A stretch of 64,000 bases of DNA from Lepisosteus oculatus (taxonomy: Eukaryota; Chordata; Actinopteri; Semionotiformes; Lepisosteidae): NCBI RefSeq assembly GCF_040954835.1, contig NC_090696.1:71795722-71859721 (forward strand). Direction: 5' to 3'. A program made the position numbers and the translations under genes. The notes under the pieces were generated by a model that saw only the letters and a program-made list of their open reading frames with translations, had not been told where the DNA came from and did not search any database. Positions 37,900-49,059 of the stretch are shown piece after piece. Position 1 is the first letter of the stretch. The number at the start of each line of letters is the position of its first letter.

Positions 37900-38560
37900 T
37901 CTTCACAGGACCTGTCACCTTTTTCAAAGTGTTGGCATCAGTACAGAAATATTATGCTATTATAGAGAAATCTATCCTCCTTGTTTGTCCTCATATTTCC
38001 CATATAAGACACTGGAAGGAGATGTTACTAATGAAAGGAGCAAATCTTGCAGCGTGTTTTATTCAAAAATACTGAGAATTCAATATCAAAGAAACTGAAT
38101 AGCTTCATTGTTCTGCTTGATAATGACCCAAATCATACAACCCATACAATCACGGAGTTCATCAGGAAAGAAAAGAAAGTGAAAAATCCATCTCTGAATT
38201 TAAAATGAACTGAGCAAGAAATTGACATGCTGAAGAAAAGAAATGAAGTCATACCTCCCCCAAAAATATAGAATTTAGACATTTAGAGTGGCTGTAGCAA
38301 ACATCACAAAGTGTGGGTCAGTTCAGTGGATCACAGACTTGAAAATATTCAAAGGGATATGAAATCAAATACTGATTTTTATAGTATTTTAAAGTATTTC
38401 AAGAGTCCAAATACTTTTGATCTCTTTAAAGTATTAGGTTTATGATGGTATGTTTTTGTTGTAACATTATCAAAAGTATGCCTTACAAATATATTATATT
38501 GTACTTTGTTATTGTGCTTTTTATAATCCCAAATAAAAAATGTTTGACTCTAAAGCAAAA
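37900..38560 (+). mobile_element. Decayed Tc1/mariner-like transposase remnant
   Basis: The plus strand reads FIVLLDNDPNHTTHTITEF near 38,107-38,163, matching the DNDPKHT box that holds the second catalytic Asp of Tc1/mariner DDE transposases. It is followed by SLNLK, stop, TEQEIDML where the SPDLNPIE block with the catalytic Glu is expected. The first residue of PIE is lost and stops are present, so it is inactive. An AT-rich 3' region follows. Confidence 0.5.
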
Positions 38561-38569
38561 ATAATGAAT

Positions 38570-40720
38570 AAAATCATGAGCCGTATAAATCTTCAGCTTT
38601 ATAAATTGAAAGTGGTTATTGATGGGACACAGTTTGATTTTGTGTCTGAAAAGAGAACAGTCTGAGGAAATCGAGGTACACAAAAACACTATAACATCCT
38701 TCTTATCCTTCTTTACAGATGTTACCTTGGCTATGTTTCAAGGCCTATTGCAAGCTGAAATTGTAGTTCATGTTTTTGTCTCTTTGACTCTTCAAAGATG
38801 TTATACTTGACTAGTCTGAGAAAACAACATCAATCCAGGAGGTGGGAATCGTCAATCAAAATGATTACCTCAATAATTAAAATCAAGTCAGATGACAGTT
38901 ACGGTAAACCGTTGTGAAACAAATAAGTACATTCAACCTAAATCATGATTAAGCTCTTGTCGTTGGCAATTTTGCAATCCCTTTACAAGTCATGTTCCTT
39001 TTTGGAGTAATGCTTGAGGAAGACCACAATAAACTCCAGATGTGCTTCAAAGAATGGAATGTGGAATGTGGTGACTGCAGTGTATGTTGTGGTTGGACAA
39101 GTCATTATTTTCTAGGAGCACAATAGTTTGTAATGTATCATCAATTGATTATTTGCTGAAAAAAGGAAGTGACTGTCCATCACAAAAGTGGGAATCTCAC
39201 CTTCACTCAGTTTTGGCTATTGCCAAGAGCATAACTTGGAATTGGCCATTCCAGAGGGAGAGAAAGTGTGGATGCAATTCTGTAAACAGAGGTGAGAGTG
39301 GAGAGGTGGCTTGACAGCACAGTGTTGTGAAAACTTAAAAGAGAGAACCATGTGAAGCAGTCAGACAAGTAACCCAAGCAAAATCCTTTACTTCCCTATT
39401 CTAAAAAATTCATCCACTTACCAGGAGAGGCTGTTTTTACCCTACGCATTCTCTATACAGGAAAACTGAGTTTTCTGTAAATAACAGAATGGCAGGCTCT
39501 CTTAAAAAGGTTCAAATACCTAACTAGAATATATTGTTTATGGATGATCTGGACGAGGAGCTCTTGTCTCACACACACTTTCCTCTTTCTCCTTGTGTCT
39601 TTCTGTCTCTTCCTGTGTACTTTCTCTCTCTGCCCCTCCACTCTCATGTCCTTCTCTCTGTTTACCTGCCTGCTCTTGTTCTCTGCTCCTCAAATGTTGG
39701 TGACTCTTAATTATTTAACCAGAACTTAATTAACCAAGGTGAATCTGACAGTTCCTTTGATCAGTGTGTCTCAGACCCTCCAGCACTCAAGAAACACCCC
39801 AGTTCCTTTCTTGTTTTGAAGCTTCTAAAAACTACACATGATGACACTATCCAGGTGTTCATTATTATCTCTAAATTCTTAAGACCCTTTCAATAGCCAT
39901 GTCCAGTACCTGTAATAGTATGATTATTCTACTTTTTATAAATACATTGTATTAAAAGTCTTGGCAACCATTTACACACATGGCACAAACAAGAATGTAC
40001 TGTACATAAGTCTGAAAATGAGAAGAGGCCAGTCATTTTAATTAGATTGTTTGATTTGTAGCAGTTAACGGATCTGAGGATCTGGTCCAGCAGTTTCAGA
40101 GGAAGTCCATGAAATTCACTTGTCACTGCCTTTAAGGCTTTTGAATGCTTCAGTTGAAATTAAAGGCAACTGAAATGTGAAGTAGACTGACCAGGGGGAG
40201 AGTTAGAGGTGTTCTGTTTACTCATTTGCTAGTAAGCATCATATTGTTTGCGGGAATTTCGCAAAAGATGACGAAAATAAATTATATATTTCAAAAGCAG
40301 CAAAGACCATTCAATCAGACTCATACAATTGTTCTCATGCCGCATGTCATGCCAGCTTAATCCCAACTTGTGGTTTCTGGGCTAAAACTACAGGTCACCG
40401 TCAAAGGAAAGGAATGTTGGAAAGCCCAGTGTACAATCTCTTGCCCACAAAAAAAAATCTCACTAAATTCTCATGAAGATTAACTAATGGTATTCCAGGA
40501 GTAAAGATACAAAACGTATTCTGCTTTGATTCTTGATTGACAGGTTAATTGTCATCATCCAATTGTAATTAAATGTGGAAGGCTTTCATCATAAAATCAA
40601 CAAAAATCACCAAATGCAATTATCATAAATGCAAAATACTGTATACTGTACCATATAAATGTTTAGTGTTTGAGGTAGTACAGACCACATTGACAAATGA
40701 CACTAAATTGTGAGTAAAAG
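38570..40720. other. Intergenic; one pyrimidine-rich stretch, otherwise nothing recognised
   Basis: No exon supported. A CT-rich simple-sequence tract with CTTTCTCTCTCT-type runs lies at about 39,555-39,700. Confidence 0.4.
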
Positions 40721-41053
40721 TATACTGAGGTTTTATTAAAAAAGTCAAAATTTTAAATTCTGGTGCAAACAATCTTACATGTTAATGTTTGAAATTATTA
40801 AAACATTGAAATGACAATAATAAGTGTTTTCAATCAGTGAGGGGTTTCCATACATACTGTATAATGGACCTAATTAGCGGATCCAATTCCACTAAAGACA
40901 CTTTAATGTTTGTAATGAAGAGGAATCTAGCAGTATTTTAGAAAGTGGAACAATGTGCAAAAGCATGTTAAGAATTTTTCAATTAAAATGTTTTGTAAAA
41001 TGCCCTCCGATCCCTTTAACAAACATCAAGAAGAAAATGTAAACAGGGCATCT

Positions 41054-42619
41054 TTATTTCTTCAGGAGTCTTTCAATAATCATCTTCACCCATTTGGCTT
41101 CGGGATCCACACAGACTTTGTGTCCTGATTTAAGTGTCACTCTGTGAAAACAAAATGAACAAAAACCCTCATAATTAATATTTTCAACCTGTGAAAATAA
41201 GACATAACATTCCTTAAAAAGCGGTCAAATTAATCTGAAAAAAACTCACATGACTTCTACCCTCTTGCAGTGCACTCCTGAATTAATTATGTCGATGTCA
41301 ACAAGACGCTTGGGGTTGATAAACTGTGAGACAGTCTTCAGGCACTGACATCGGAAAGCCTCTCCTGCTCTGACTAGGACACCTGCAGAAGAAGAGAAGC
41401 AAGAAAGAGGAGATGCTTTTGCAAATCTCATGCTAGAAATCAAAGTGTTAAGACTAAAGTGGCTCCAAGAAACCTCTTTAAAACTAGAAATGTGAAATAA
41501 AACTGACCTAAAGTGTCACACACAAAACAAGCAAGGGATACTGTATACAGTATTTATGTGTTCCAAGTAAACACAAGGTGAAGGACTACTTGAGCAGCTT
41601 TAAAACAAGGAACTATGTTTGTTATTGTTGGTCATGTCTTTGAGATAATTAAGGAAAACATTGAAAGGAGGAACATTAGACAGTGAGGATTCCTGAAATC
41701 AGCACACTAAAAAATAGAGCATGAAGTATACTGAATATAGAAATAATATTAATTTGATACTTTAGTTTTGGGGGTTAAAATTTCACAGCAAATGCCTGTA
41801 CTCCTTATACTAGATAACAACAGCAGTGCAGGCTTCATTGGCTCACTGGACATTTAGTTTAAATTTCTATCTGATCACACCAGAACTTACTCTTAAGTCT
41901 TTAGCTTTCAGCAAACAAAGCATAAAATGATTTGTGCATTGCAAATGAACTGGACCAAACTGTGCTGCTTGGAGTCTATAAGTAGTTTCATTAAGACTAA
42001 CGTTCTTTATTTAAAAAAACAAAAATACATTTGACAGTTACTTTTCTTAAAAAAACATCAGAAAAAAATAATCAAAACATACAGTAGAATTCTTGGAACA
42101 AGGTTTCAAGGGTCTTTTCTTAAACCACTCACACAGACAGGATCCATAGACAGGATCCAGGATCCATAGATTCTGATCTTAACACATGTATTTCTCCAAT
42201 ACGTTTGCATTGAGTTTTAGTATAACAGAATAACTGTATGCAGTTATATCCTTTTGAATATGGTAAAAACACATTGTGGCGTAATTTGTGCCAGAAATTG
42301 AATTACTTAATTCAAAGTTAATGGAATGTTTAATTCACCAGATCTTCACTTTTGCATCCTTTATCTGAATATAAATTGGAAACAGCTTACCAATGCATGG
42401 CAAAAGAAAATGTTCTAACTTGGTTGAGCTCCTTATCACATTTCCTTCCTCACATCAATTAGAATAAAATGAACCTGACTGTAATTTTGCTACTGTATAC
42501 AGGGCTATGACAGAACAGAGGAACATTTTTTTAATAGTTTTCAAAGGTTTAAAATACATACCTTCTGTTACTACAGCACAAATGGTGGCAAAAAGCACAA
42601 AAGCAATCTTCTTCTCCAT
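41054..42619 (-). CDS. CXC chemokine 1 (CXCL8/GRO-like, ELR-negative)
   Basis: A secreted chemotactic cytokine expected to act on G-protein-coupled CXC receptors of leukocytes. Exons: 42619-42562, 41382-41250 and 41141-41054, joined by GT-AG introns in phase 1 and phase 2, the standard chemokine pattern; 92 residues. Residues 1-20 (MEKKIAFVLFATICAVVTEG) form a signal peptide. The CXC motif is CQC, followed by GVHC and HKVC, giving the four disulfide cysteines. A C-terminal helix follows (AKWVKMIIERLLKK). The triplet before CXC is AFR, not ELR. The ATG at 42619 has a strong context (AAGATGG); an in-frame ATG at 42640 would add seven polar residues before the signal peptide. A TATA box lies upstream. 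The stop overlaps an AATAAA; another lies near 40,733. Closest in character to the CXCL8/CXCL1 branch, but orthology is not assignable by eye. Confidence 0.9.
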
Positions 42620-42705
42620 CTTATTTCTTGTTTCATTCATGTGCTCCTTATGCCTTTATTTTCTGTGCATCAGGATTACACTTCCAATTTCAGAATAGTG
42701 CATGT

Positions 42706-42716
42706 CTTATATAAGG
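42706..42716 (-). promoter_or_regulatory. TATA box of CXC chemokine 1
   Basis: CTTATATAAG, palindromic, lies about 90 nt upstream of the chosen ATG. Transcription would start near 42,680. Confidence 0.6.
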
Positions 42717-43145
42717 ATATCTGCCAACAATCCCGGTAATGACGGAGAACAGTGAATCAGCTGGGCTCTTTCCAATACCCACAGACTACACATTTGGCAA
42801 TTTATCTATAATTGCTGTCAATGTGAAGAAACTTTGGATCAATCTTTCATGCTTTGTAACAGAATTTGTTAATTGCTTAAAATGGCAGGAGAGCAGCCCA
42901 TCAAGCTTATTTTACTATTAGTAGCTAATGGATCAAAGAATCTCACAGGGATGTTCCTTTAAGGATCCTTGGGTGTCAGTTTCAAAACGGTCATGGCTGG
43001 TTAACTTTTTCTAGTCTCCCATTGCCTTTTGTACAAAGAAGTGTGAGAAATTTATCGTTTTTTTATTAAGCTAACACTTTCTTCCCAAGAGACTTACAGT
43101 ACATACTGTAAATTGAAAAAATTCAATACTGATCCATCTATTGTC

Positions 43146-43743
43146 AGCAGCCATATCACTCTGCAACTCACAACTGGCAGCCCACTGAAGCTCAGCAGGT
43201 GAGCCTGGTCAGTACCTGGATGGAGACCTCCTGGGAAAAATTAAGGTTGCTTCTGGAAGAGGTGTTAGTGGGGCCAGCAGGGGGTGCTCACCCTGCGGTC
43301 CATGTGGGTCCTAATGCCCCAAGTTACTGATGGGGACACTATACTGTAAACAGGTGCTGTCCTTCAGAAGAGACGTGAAACCGAGGTCCTGACTCTCTGT
43401 GGTTATTAAAAATCCCAGGGTGTTTCTCGAAAAGAGTAAGGGTGTAACCCCGACGTCCTGGCCAAATTTCCCATTGGCCATTACCAATCATCAGCTCCTA
43501 ACTATCCCTCTCTATGAATTGGTTACATTACTCTGCTTTCCTCCCCACTAATAGCTGGTGTTTGCTGAGCGTTCTGGCGCACTATGGCTGCCGTCGCATC
43601 ATCCAGGTGGATGCTGCTCATTGGTGGTGGTGGAGGGGAGTCCCCATTACCTGTAAAGCGCTTTGAGTGGATTGTCCAGAAAAGGGCTATATAACTGTAT
43701 TATTATATTTATTATATATAATTATTATTATAATTATTATTCA
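43146..43743 (+). mobile_element. 5S rRNA-derived SINE (SINE3-like), near full length
   Basis: Same layout as the copy at 10,755: a 5S-like head (CAGCAGCCATATCACTCTGC, GCCTGGTCAGTACCTGGATG), the shared body, an AAAGCGCTTTGAGTGGATTG tail and a (TTAT)n end. It carries a segment (CCAGCAGGGGGTGCTCACCC) absent from the 10,755 copy, so at least two subfamilies are present. Confidence 0.85.
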
Positions 43744-43744
43744 T

Positions 43745-43995
43745 TTTCCATAGGTATGTAGTCCTATGGAGGTTCAATACTCACACCTATAGGGGACAAC
43801 ATAGACATGCCAATTAATCTAGACAGTGCGTCTTTAGACTGTGGGAGGAAAGCAAAGTGTGCAGTGACAACCAGGAATACGGAGAGAACACGGACACTGC
43901 ATACAAAAAGCTTTCCAAACTCGAATCAAACCCAGGACCCAAGAGCTCTGAGGCAGACTTCATAAGTGCCACACCCCGCTGCCATCCATCAAAAA
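43745..43995 (+). mobile_element. Partial copy of the GTGGGAGGAAACCGGAG-type repeat
   Basis: TCTTTAGACTGTGGGAGGAA, GGAGAGAACACGGACACTGC and CAAACCCAGGACCCAAGAGC follow the order of the 26,036 copy. Confidence 0.55.
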
Positions 43996-44324
43996 TGAAA
44001 CATGAAAACATAATCAATTGCTAATATTGTGTCAAAAAAAAAAAAGGTATCAATACAGCTGTGTAGTTAATCATTCAATACAATGTCTGTATTTGATAGA
44101 TTTACTGTGTAGGGCTGAACATAGATCTAGAAAGGTAGATCCTTCACTCTCATTTTATGTCTAAAAAAATATATTAAACACATTCATAATATTAACAAAA
44201 CAACATGTTGTGTGGTGAACAAACCCTATAGAAAATAAAAAAAACATGTCTAAAACTGGTAGTTTAAACACTTTATTGGTCTTAACAACACTTTTAAACT
44301 TATATTGTTAAAATAATAGTTCAG

Positions 44325-44500
44325 GTGGGTAGCTGCGTCAGCATGCGTAGGCTGCAAAGGAACAAGTAATAGGTTTATTCCGTGCTGAAAAAAAGAAGAA
44401 AGAAAACACAACGTTTCGGCCGTGGAGCCTTCTTCAGGTGTGCTCACACCTCCACGGCCGAAACGTTTTGTGTTTTCTTTCTTCTTCTTTTTTTAACCTA
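44325..44500 (-). mobile_element. Penelope-like 3' end with a long inverted repeat
   Basis: On the minus strand: CACCTGAAGAAGGCTCCACG then GCCGAAACGTTGTG, a pyrimidine run, GGAATAAACCTATTACTTG and GCAGCCTACGCATGCTGACG. Arms 44388-44426 and 44451-44494 are inverted copies of each other around a 24-nt loop that itself contains the near-palindrome AGGTGTGCTCACACCT. Confidence 0.6.
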
Positions 44501-45790
44501 TCACTGGTTATAATAATGCTTGTTCCATCATAATTCTGCTTGGTCTTTTTTGTTGTTTATTTATAGACGTACAGGCTTCTTATTGCAACAGCTTTACTGC
44601 ACCCGACTGTGACCTCGCTCATTGTTCAAGGCTTCTTGGAGAATAAGGCAATCCCCTTCATTGTTTTATTAGTTTCTTTTCTTATCACCTGACTGTTGAA
44701 GGTTGTCTCGTTGAATAGAAAAATCAGCACCAATCGCAGAGGCAAATATACAGTATACAGTAGTAAGGTAAAGCAGCTAATAAAGCAAATAAAATAATAA
44801 ATCAAGTTATGGGAATGTGCTCCTTGTTTTATCTACCAGTGAGAAATTAAATGGCACAATTCATGTCAGAAAAAATGTTCTAATCCATGTTAGAATGTCT
44901 TTCTTTTATATAAGCACAGCAATGCCATTGTATGGTATCAGTTGAAATGTATAATGTGTCAGTTGCAAAGTTTAATTCAATAATTTGTTTTTTAACCAAA
45001 ACTAATGGAAAATAAAAAAAGAGAGCAGGCTCTCCCTCTGATGCCTGGGAGAAAAGGACTTTAAAAACAGAACTTTGAACAGTGAGAGGATGTATCAAAG
45101 GTAAAAACCTGTGATTAGCAAAGAGATGTATATTGTTTATTTTGTGATTAGATTAACAATACAACCCCTAGATTGAAACAACAAGGTATTCAGACAGAAC
45201 TTCAAAACTAAACAAGAATTCTGGAAGAGATTGAGTGTTTTTAATTGTGAAATTAGAAAGTGTCCTTCAGACAGAAGAGAACCACCTACTGGTCCACCAA
45301 CACCACTTACAGAAACACCCAGGGGTTTCCTTTGAATTCGGTTGAACTGCTGTTATTTAAGATATGCATTGCACTGTATGAAATAAGAGCAGAACAGTAC
45401 GTCTTTCCATGTATGTGGAAAATGTTCTTGGTGATCTCCAAACTGCCCTGCTTAATGTCCACATTGGACTGGGGTGCGGTATTGTACTGTGTGTTGCAGA
45501 ATTCTGAAAAAGTACCTGGGTAAATTTCAGTAGCATGTGTGGAGAGAGGAATAGTGAAAGATGGGTGAACATTCTAACACTTTAAAAATCTTAAGCATAG
45601 ATATAGTAGGCTTATAAATCACTCTGAGACAAAGGTGATTGTACAGTATTGTTGTCTCAAAACCAGAATTAAATTTAAGGCACTATTATTTCCAACAGAT
45701 AAGAAGTAGTGAAAGTCTGCAGTTATTTGTACTCAAAAGAATGAAGTCACACTGACATGAATGAATCATATTAAGATTTTGTTTAGTCAA
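44500..45790. other. Intergenic, nothing recognised
   Basis: AT-rich sequence between chemokine 1 and chemokine 2 with no supported exon. Confidence 0.4.
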
Positions 45791-46446
45791 ATCATTTTTT
45801 TATTCATCCGTGTCATTTGATCACAAACAAGCTACAGGTCGCATTACATAACACTGCAAAATAATGCTGTCTCAAAAAAGTCATAAAAATACCCAATGAA
45901 AGTACCATCACAACAATCTTTCCTGCTGGTGAGTCATTTAGAAACAATACAATAAGAAATACCCTTGAGTTACAGGTAACAATTGTCACATTTTTATGCA
46001 AAACACTTATCCTCTGCAATAGAAAGTACAGAATTACCCGTTTAAGGCTCCACAGCTCATGAAACGCCAGTACACTATGCAAAACAGATATACAGTTTAT
46101 AGTACATTACAAACACACAAACAAGTTAGTCAACGATGGGTTAATCATACAGAAAAGCGTTGTAATATGACAGTCAACTAATTCGACCAATTCTGAGCAA
46201 CTAGATCACCATAAATTAACTGCCACACTTTCAGAATTATTAATCACGTTATGACAAGTCCTCTTCATCTCACATTACAGCAGCAGCTGAAGCCACTAAA
46301 AGAGTACATTTCCTTAGCTCAGCCCTTAGCAGTTCACTGCTTTTAACCGGAATGGATAAGAACTCGGGATTAAAAATACAGTATATGCTCTTATATGCAG
46401 GACCTTTTCTTCCTGGCCTTGAAAATGCATGTAGAGTAGGTGGTCC

Positions 46447-46482
46447 TCAGTTGTTCCCCGTTTCACTGAAAAAAAAGAAAGA

Positions 46483-46558
<76 letters not shown>

Positions 46559-48154
46559 TGGGCATAAAGTCGTTCGTGAAAAGAACAATCACATACAGTA
46601 CCGCCTACAAATATCAGTGTTAGCATTCCACAATACTAAATGCTTAACTTTAAAATGTTATTAGAACAGCTTGAAATGTTGTCAAATTAAAAAATGTCAT
46701 ACCTCTGCTGATACCTTTTAATGATTCTCTTCACCCACCTAGCTTCAGGGTCTAAACAGACCTCGTGACCTGTGTGCAGAAGCGCACTGAAATAACAAAC
46801 ATCAGTATGTTAATATATACTGTATTTTTAAGAAGATGAAGCTGCCAATGTAATTCGACCATCCAGTAGCTGATAATTGTTCCTTCCAGACTCACGTGAA
46901 CTTCTTTACTAATTCACGGTGTCCACTTTTTAAAGTCAATAGCTGTCAACAGCAATAACATCAGAATTTCTTTTTTACAATTCATTTTAATAATTTCATT
47001 AACTTTAGTGCCTCGTTTGAAGTTGTTAAATCCTGCGCACACACACGTAAAAACCTGCCTCGTTTAAACTTACATGACTTCAACGGCGCCACAATGCGGA
47101 CCTTCAGGGTGAATTTTGACATGGGCTATTTTCCCGATAGGGATGAAGTCCGAAATTGTATTAGGGCATTTGCACCGAATCGCCAATTCCAATGCTGCAG
47201 GGATAAATACATAGGTTAGGATGGATTTAGTACATTTTTAACAGTTTTGCAAGGGATTCCTTGTTTCTTTCAAACAAATAATATTGTAACGCAACGGGGC
47301 TCAGGCGGGCGCCCTTGCCGCATCTGGTCGGCCCCATCCCGACTGGAGGCTCGAACCCGGGACTTCCGCGTCTCTCTGCAGCGACCTAGCCCCGTGAGCC
47401 AAAGAGAGATCTCCCTACAGCCCAGTAGCTGTGGTCCTGCTATCACAGGGAAGGGCGGTGACGTCACCCGCTCTGGTACGCCAGCTCTTACACACACTGC
47501 TTGTCGGCCGTAAGCGTTACACTCTCCCCCGCTTAAATCGCCGTCCCCGGCGAAGGGCTATCCCGCCCCGCTTCTGACACCAATGTAACGCAACGGGGCT
47601 CAGGCGGGCGCCCTTGCCGCATTAGGTCGGCCCCTGCACCCTCCGGGGCTCGAACCCGGGACTTCCGCGTCTCTCTGCAGCGACCCAGCCCCGTGAGCTA
47701 AAGAGAGATCTCCCTACAGCCCAGTAGCTGTGGTCCTGCTATCACAGGGAAGGGCGGTGACGTCACCCGCTCTGGTACGCCGGCTCTTACACACACTGCT
47801 TGTCGGCCGTAAGCGTTACAATATTAATACCTGTGTACTGTCAAATGGAAATGTAACTACAGTAGTTACTACAATGAAAGACATTTTTAGTTGCTCTCAA
47901 TGAAGAACGAAAACGATGTGGCATTTGCATCTGGGCCAAAACATGTTTGTCCACAAAATAATTGCAGTTTTGAGTCTTAGGTATATAGGTTACTTCCCAG
48001 TTTCCAAACGCACTAAACCTGGAGTGCCATGAACGCACAGTTTTAGTGATTTAAATTTAATACGTTCTTCCAAAGAGTGAAAGTAACACTTACCATTGCC
48101 AAATACTGCACGATATGCAAGAACGCTTAACACCACTAAAACTTTTCCGTTCAT
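46447..48154 (-). CDS. CXC chemokine 2 (ELR-negative), four exons
   Basis: A predicted secreted CXC chemokine. Exons: 48154-48094, 47194-47074, 46786-46703 and 46465-46447, with introns in phases 1, 2 and 2; 94 residues. The signal peptide is short and interrupted by an Arg (MNGKVLVVLSVLAYRAVFGN). The mature part has CKC, GPHC and EVC cysteines, with AIR in the ELR position (ELAIRCKCP), then the helix ARWVKRIIKRYQQ and a short exon-4 tail SETGNN ending in TGA at 46447-46449. A short fourth exon is typical of CXCL8- and CXCL9-11-type genes. Exon 4 is the least certain. Without that splice, translation would run four codons further (YDIF) to a TAA. A minus-strand AATAAA near 45,801 could be the poly(A) signal. 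Intron 1 holds the miniature LTR element. Confidence 0.85.
46484..46554 (+). repeat. (AAT)n microsatellite, about 23 units
   Basis: Uninterrupted AAT repeats. On the sense strand of chemokine 2 this is (TTA)n/(ATT)n ending about 18 nt before the exon-4 splice acceptor. Reading it as an open frame gives only poly-Leu or poly-Ile. Confidence 0.95.
47285..47820 (-). mobile_element. Miniature LTR element (TRIM-like): LTR-PBS-PPT-LTR with 62-bp interior
   Basis: Two direct repeats of equal length, 47285-47521 and 47584-47820 (237 bp each), start TGTAACGC and end GCGTTACA. The element is flanked by ATAT on both sides as a 4-bp target duplication. Read on the minus strand, the 5' LTR is followed after one base by TGGTGTCAGAAGCGGG, a primer-binding site of the kind used by Gypsy-type elements (TGG pairs with tRNA CCA). 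AGCGGGGGAGAG, a polypurine tract, stands immediately before the 3' LTR. No coding sequence exists between them. Each LTR also contains a tRNA-like A box (GGCTCACGGGGC) and B box (GGGTTCGAGCC). It lies in intron 1 of chemokine 2, in the same orientation as the gene. Confidence 0.8.
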
Positions 48155-48839
48155 TTTTCTCGCGTTTTTATTGTATTTTATGTTGTGCGGAGTCGAATTT
48201 CTGTCGCCTGTTAGGAATGCTTCTCCTTATTGAAGGGAGGGTTTTTAAACTTTCGCTGCATTGCTTCACCCTCCGGAAATGTGAATTTTCCAAGAATGAG
48301 GTCTTAATAAAATTAATCATAATTTGCCGAAGCAAATTCTAAGACTATAGAATACATTTAAAAAATCATACACGGTTAAAAGTACACAATGTTTACCACC
48401 ACCACATCTCCCCTCCAAACAAACAACAAATAACTCAATAATGAGCTGAAATTCGGTACTTTGGACACAATAGCTTGATTTACTCTGTTAATAATTACGT
48501 TTCTCTAAGTGCCTTTAGAAATATGCCATTCCAAAGAGGTAGAGGGTAAAATGACATTTCTTCGCTAGAGCCTTTAGTGACATTAATGTAAATCTAATGC
48601 TACAGTATTTTTAAGTGCAGTCTGGTTCACATGCAAGCTGTTAAACTGGGAAAATGCTGTCTCTGTCTGACTGCTGAATTGAGCTGAGCATTTACACTGC
48701 ATTGGGGTTAATTTGTTCCCTTGCTAAACCCTCATGTGCAATTTGAAACTATTAATTTAAGGCCCTGCAGTGGAAAAAAGTTTTCAACCTGCACAGTTTA
48801 GAGAAGCTGCCGTTTCCTTTTCTGGAACTGGAACAGTTT

Positions 48840-48905
48840 GTTAAGAATTCAGAACAGCAAACCCAGAACCCAAGAGCTGTGAGACAACAGCACCAGCCCT
48901 CACCT
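48840..48905 (+). mobile_element. Short remnant of the GTGGGAGGAAACCGGAG-type repeat
   Basis: AACCCAGAACCCAAGAGCTG and TGAGACAACAGCACCAGCCC correspond to the 3' end of the repeat at 26,036 and 43,745. Confidence 0.35.
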
Positions 48906-49059
48906 TTTAATTAATTTTGGAATTAATTAGGGCTGCACTGCCTGACCAGGCATCTGATGTTTAAGTGAGGAGTGTAGTAGCATGGAGATACCATTTTGGT
49001 CCTCCAGAGTGTGTGATTTCTGCAGCATTTCCACCTTGTAGTCTGATTTTGTCATATCT

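Noticed and set aside
39555-39700. A CRISPR-like or regular repeat array
   Set aside because: It is only a pyrimidine-rich simple sequence. No regularly spaced repeats were seen anywhere in the window, and the DNA is eukaryotic.
46326-46592. Open frames with poly-Leu or poly-Ile
   Set aside because: They are the (AAT)n microsatellite read through in frame.
47390-47720. tRNA genes in the duplicated block and near 30,500
   Set aside because: A- and B-box-like words are present, but no convincing acceptor stem or anticodon arm was seen, and at 30,500 the boxes are far too close. They belong to repeats.
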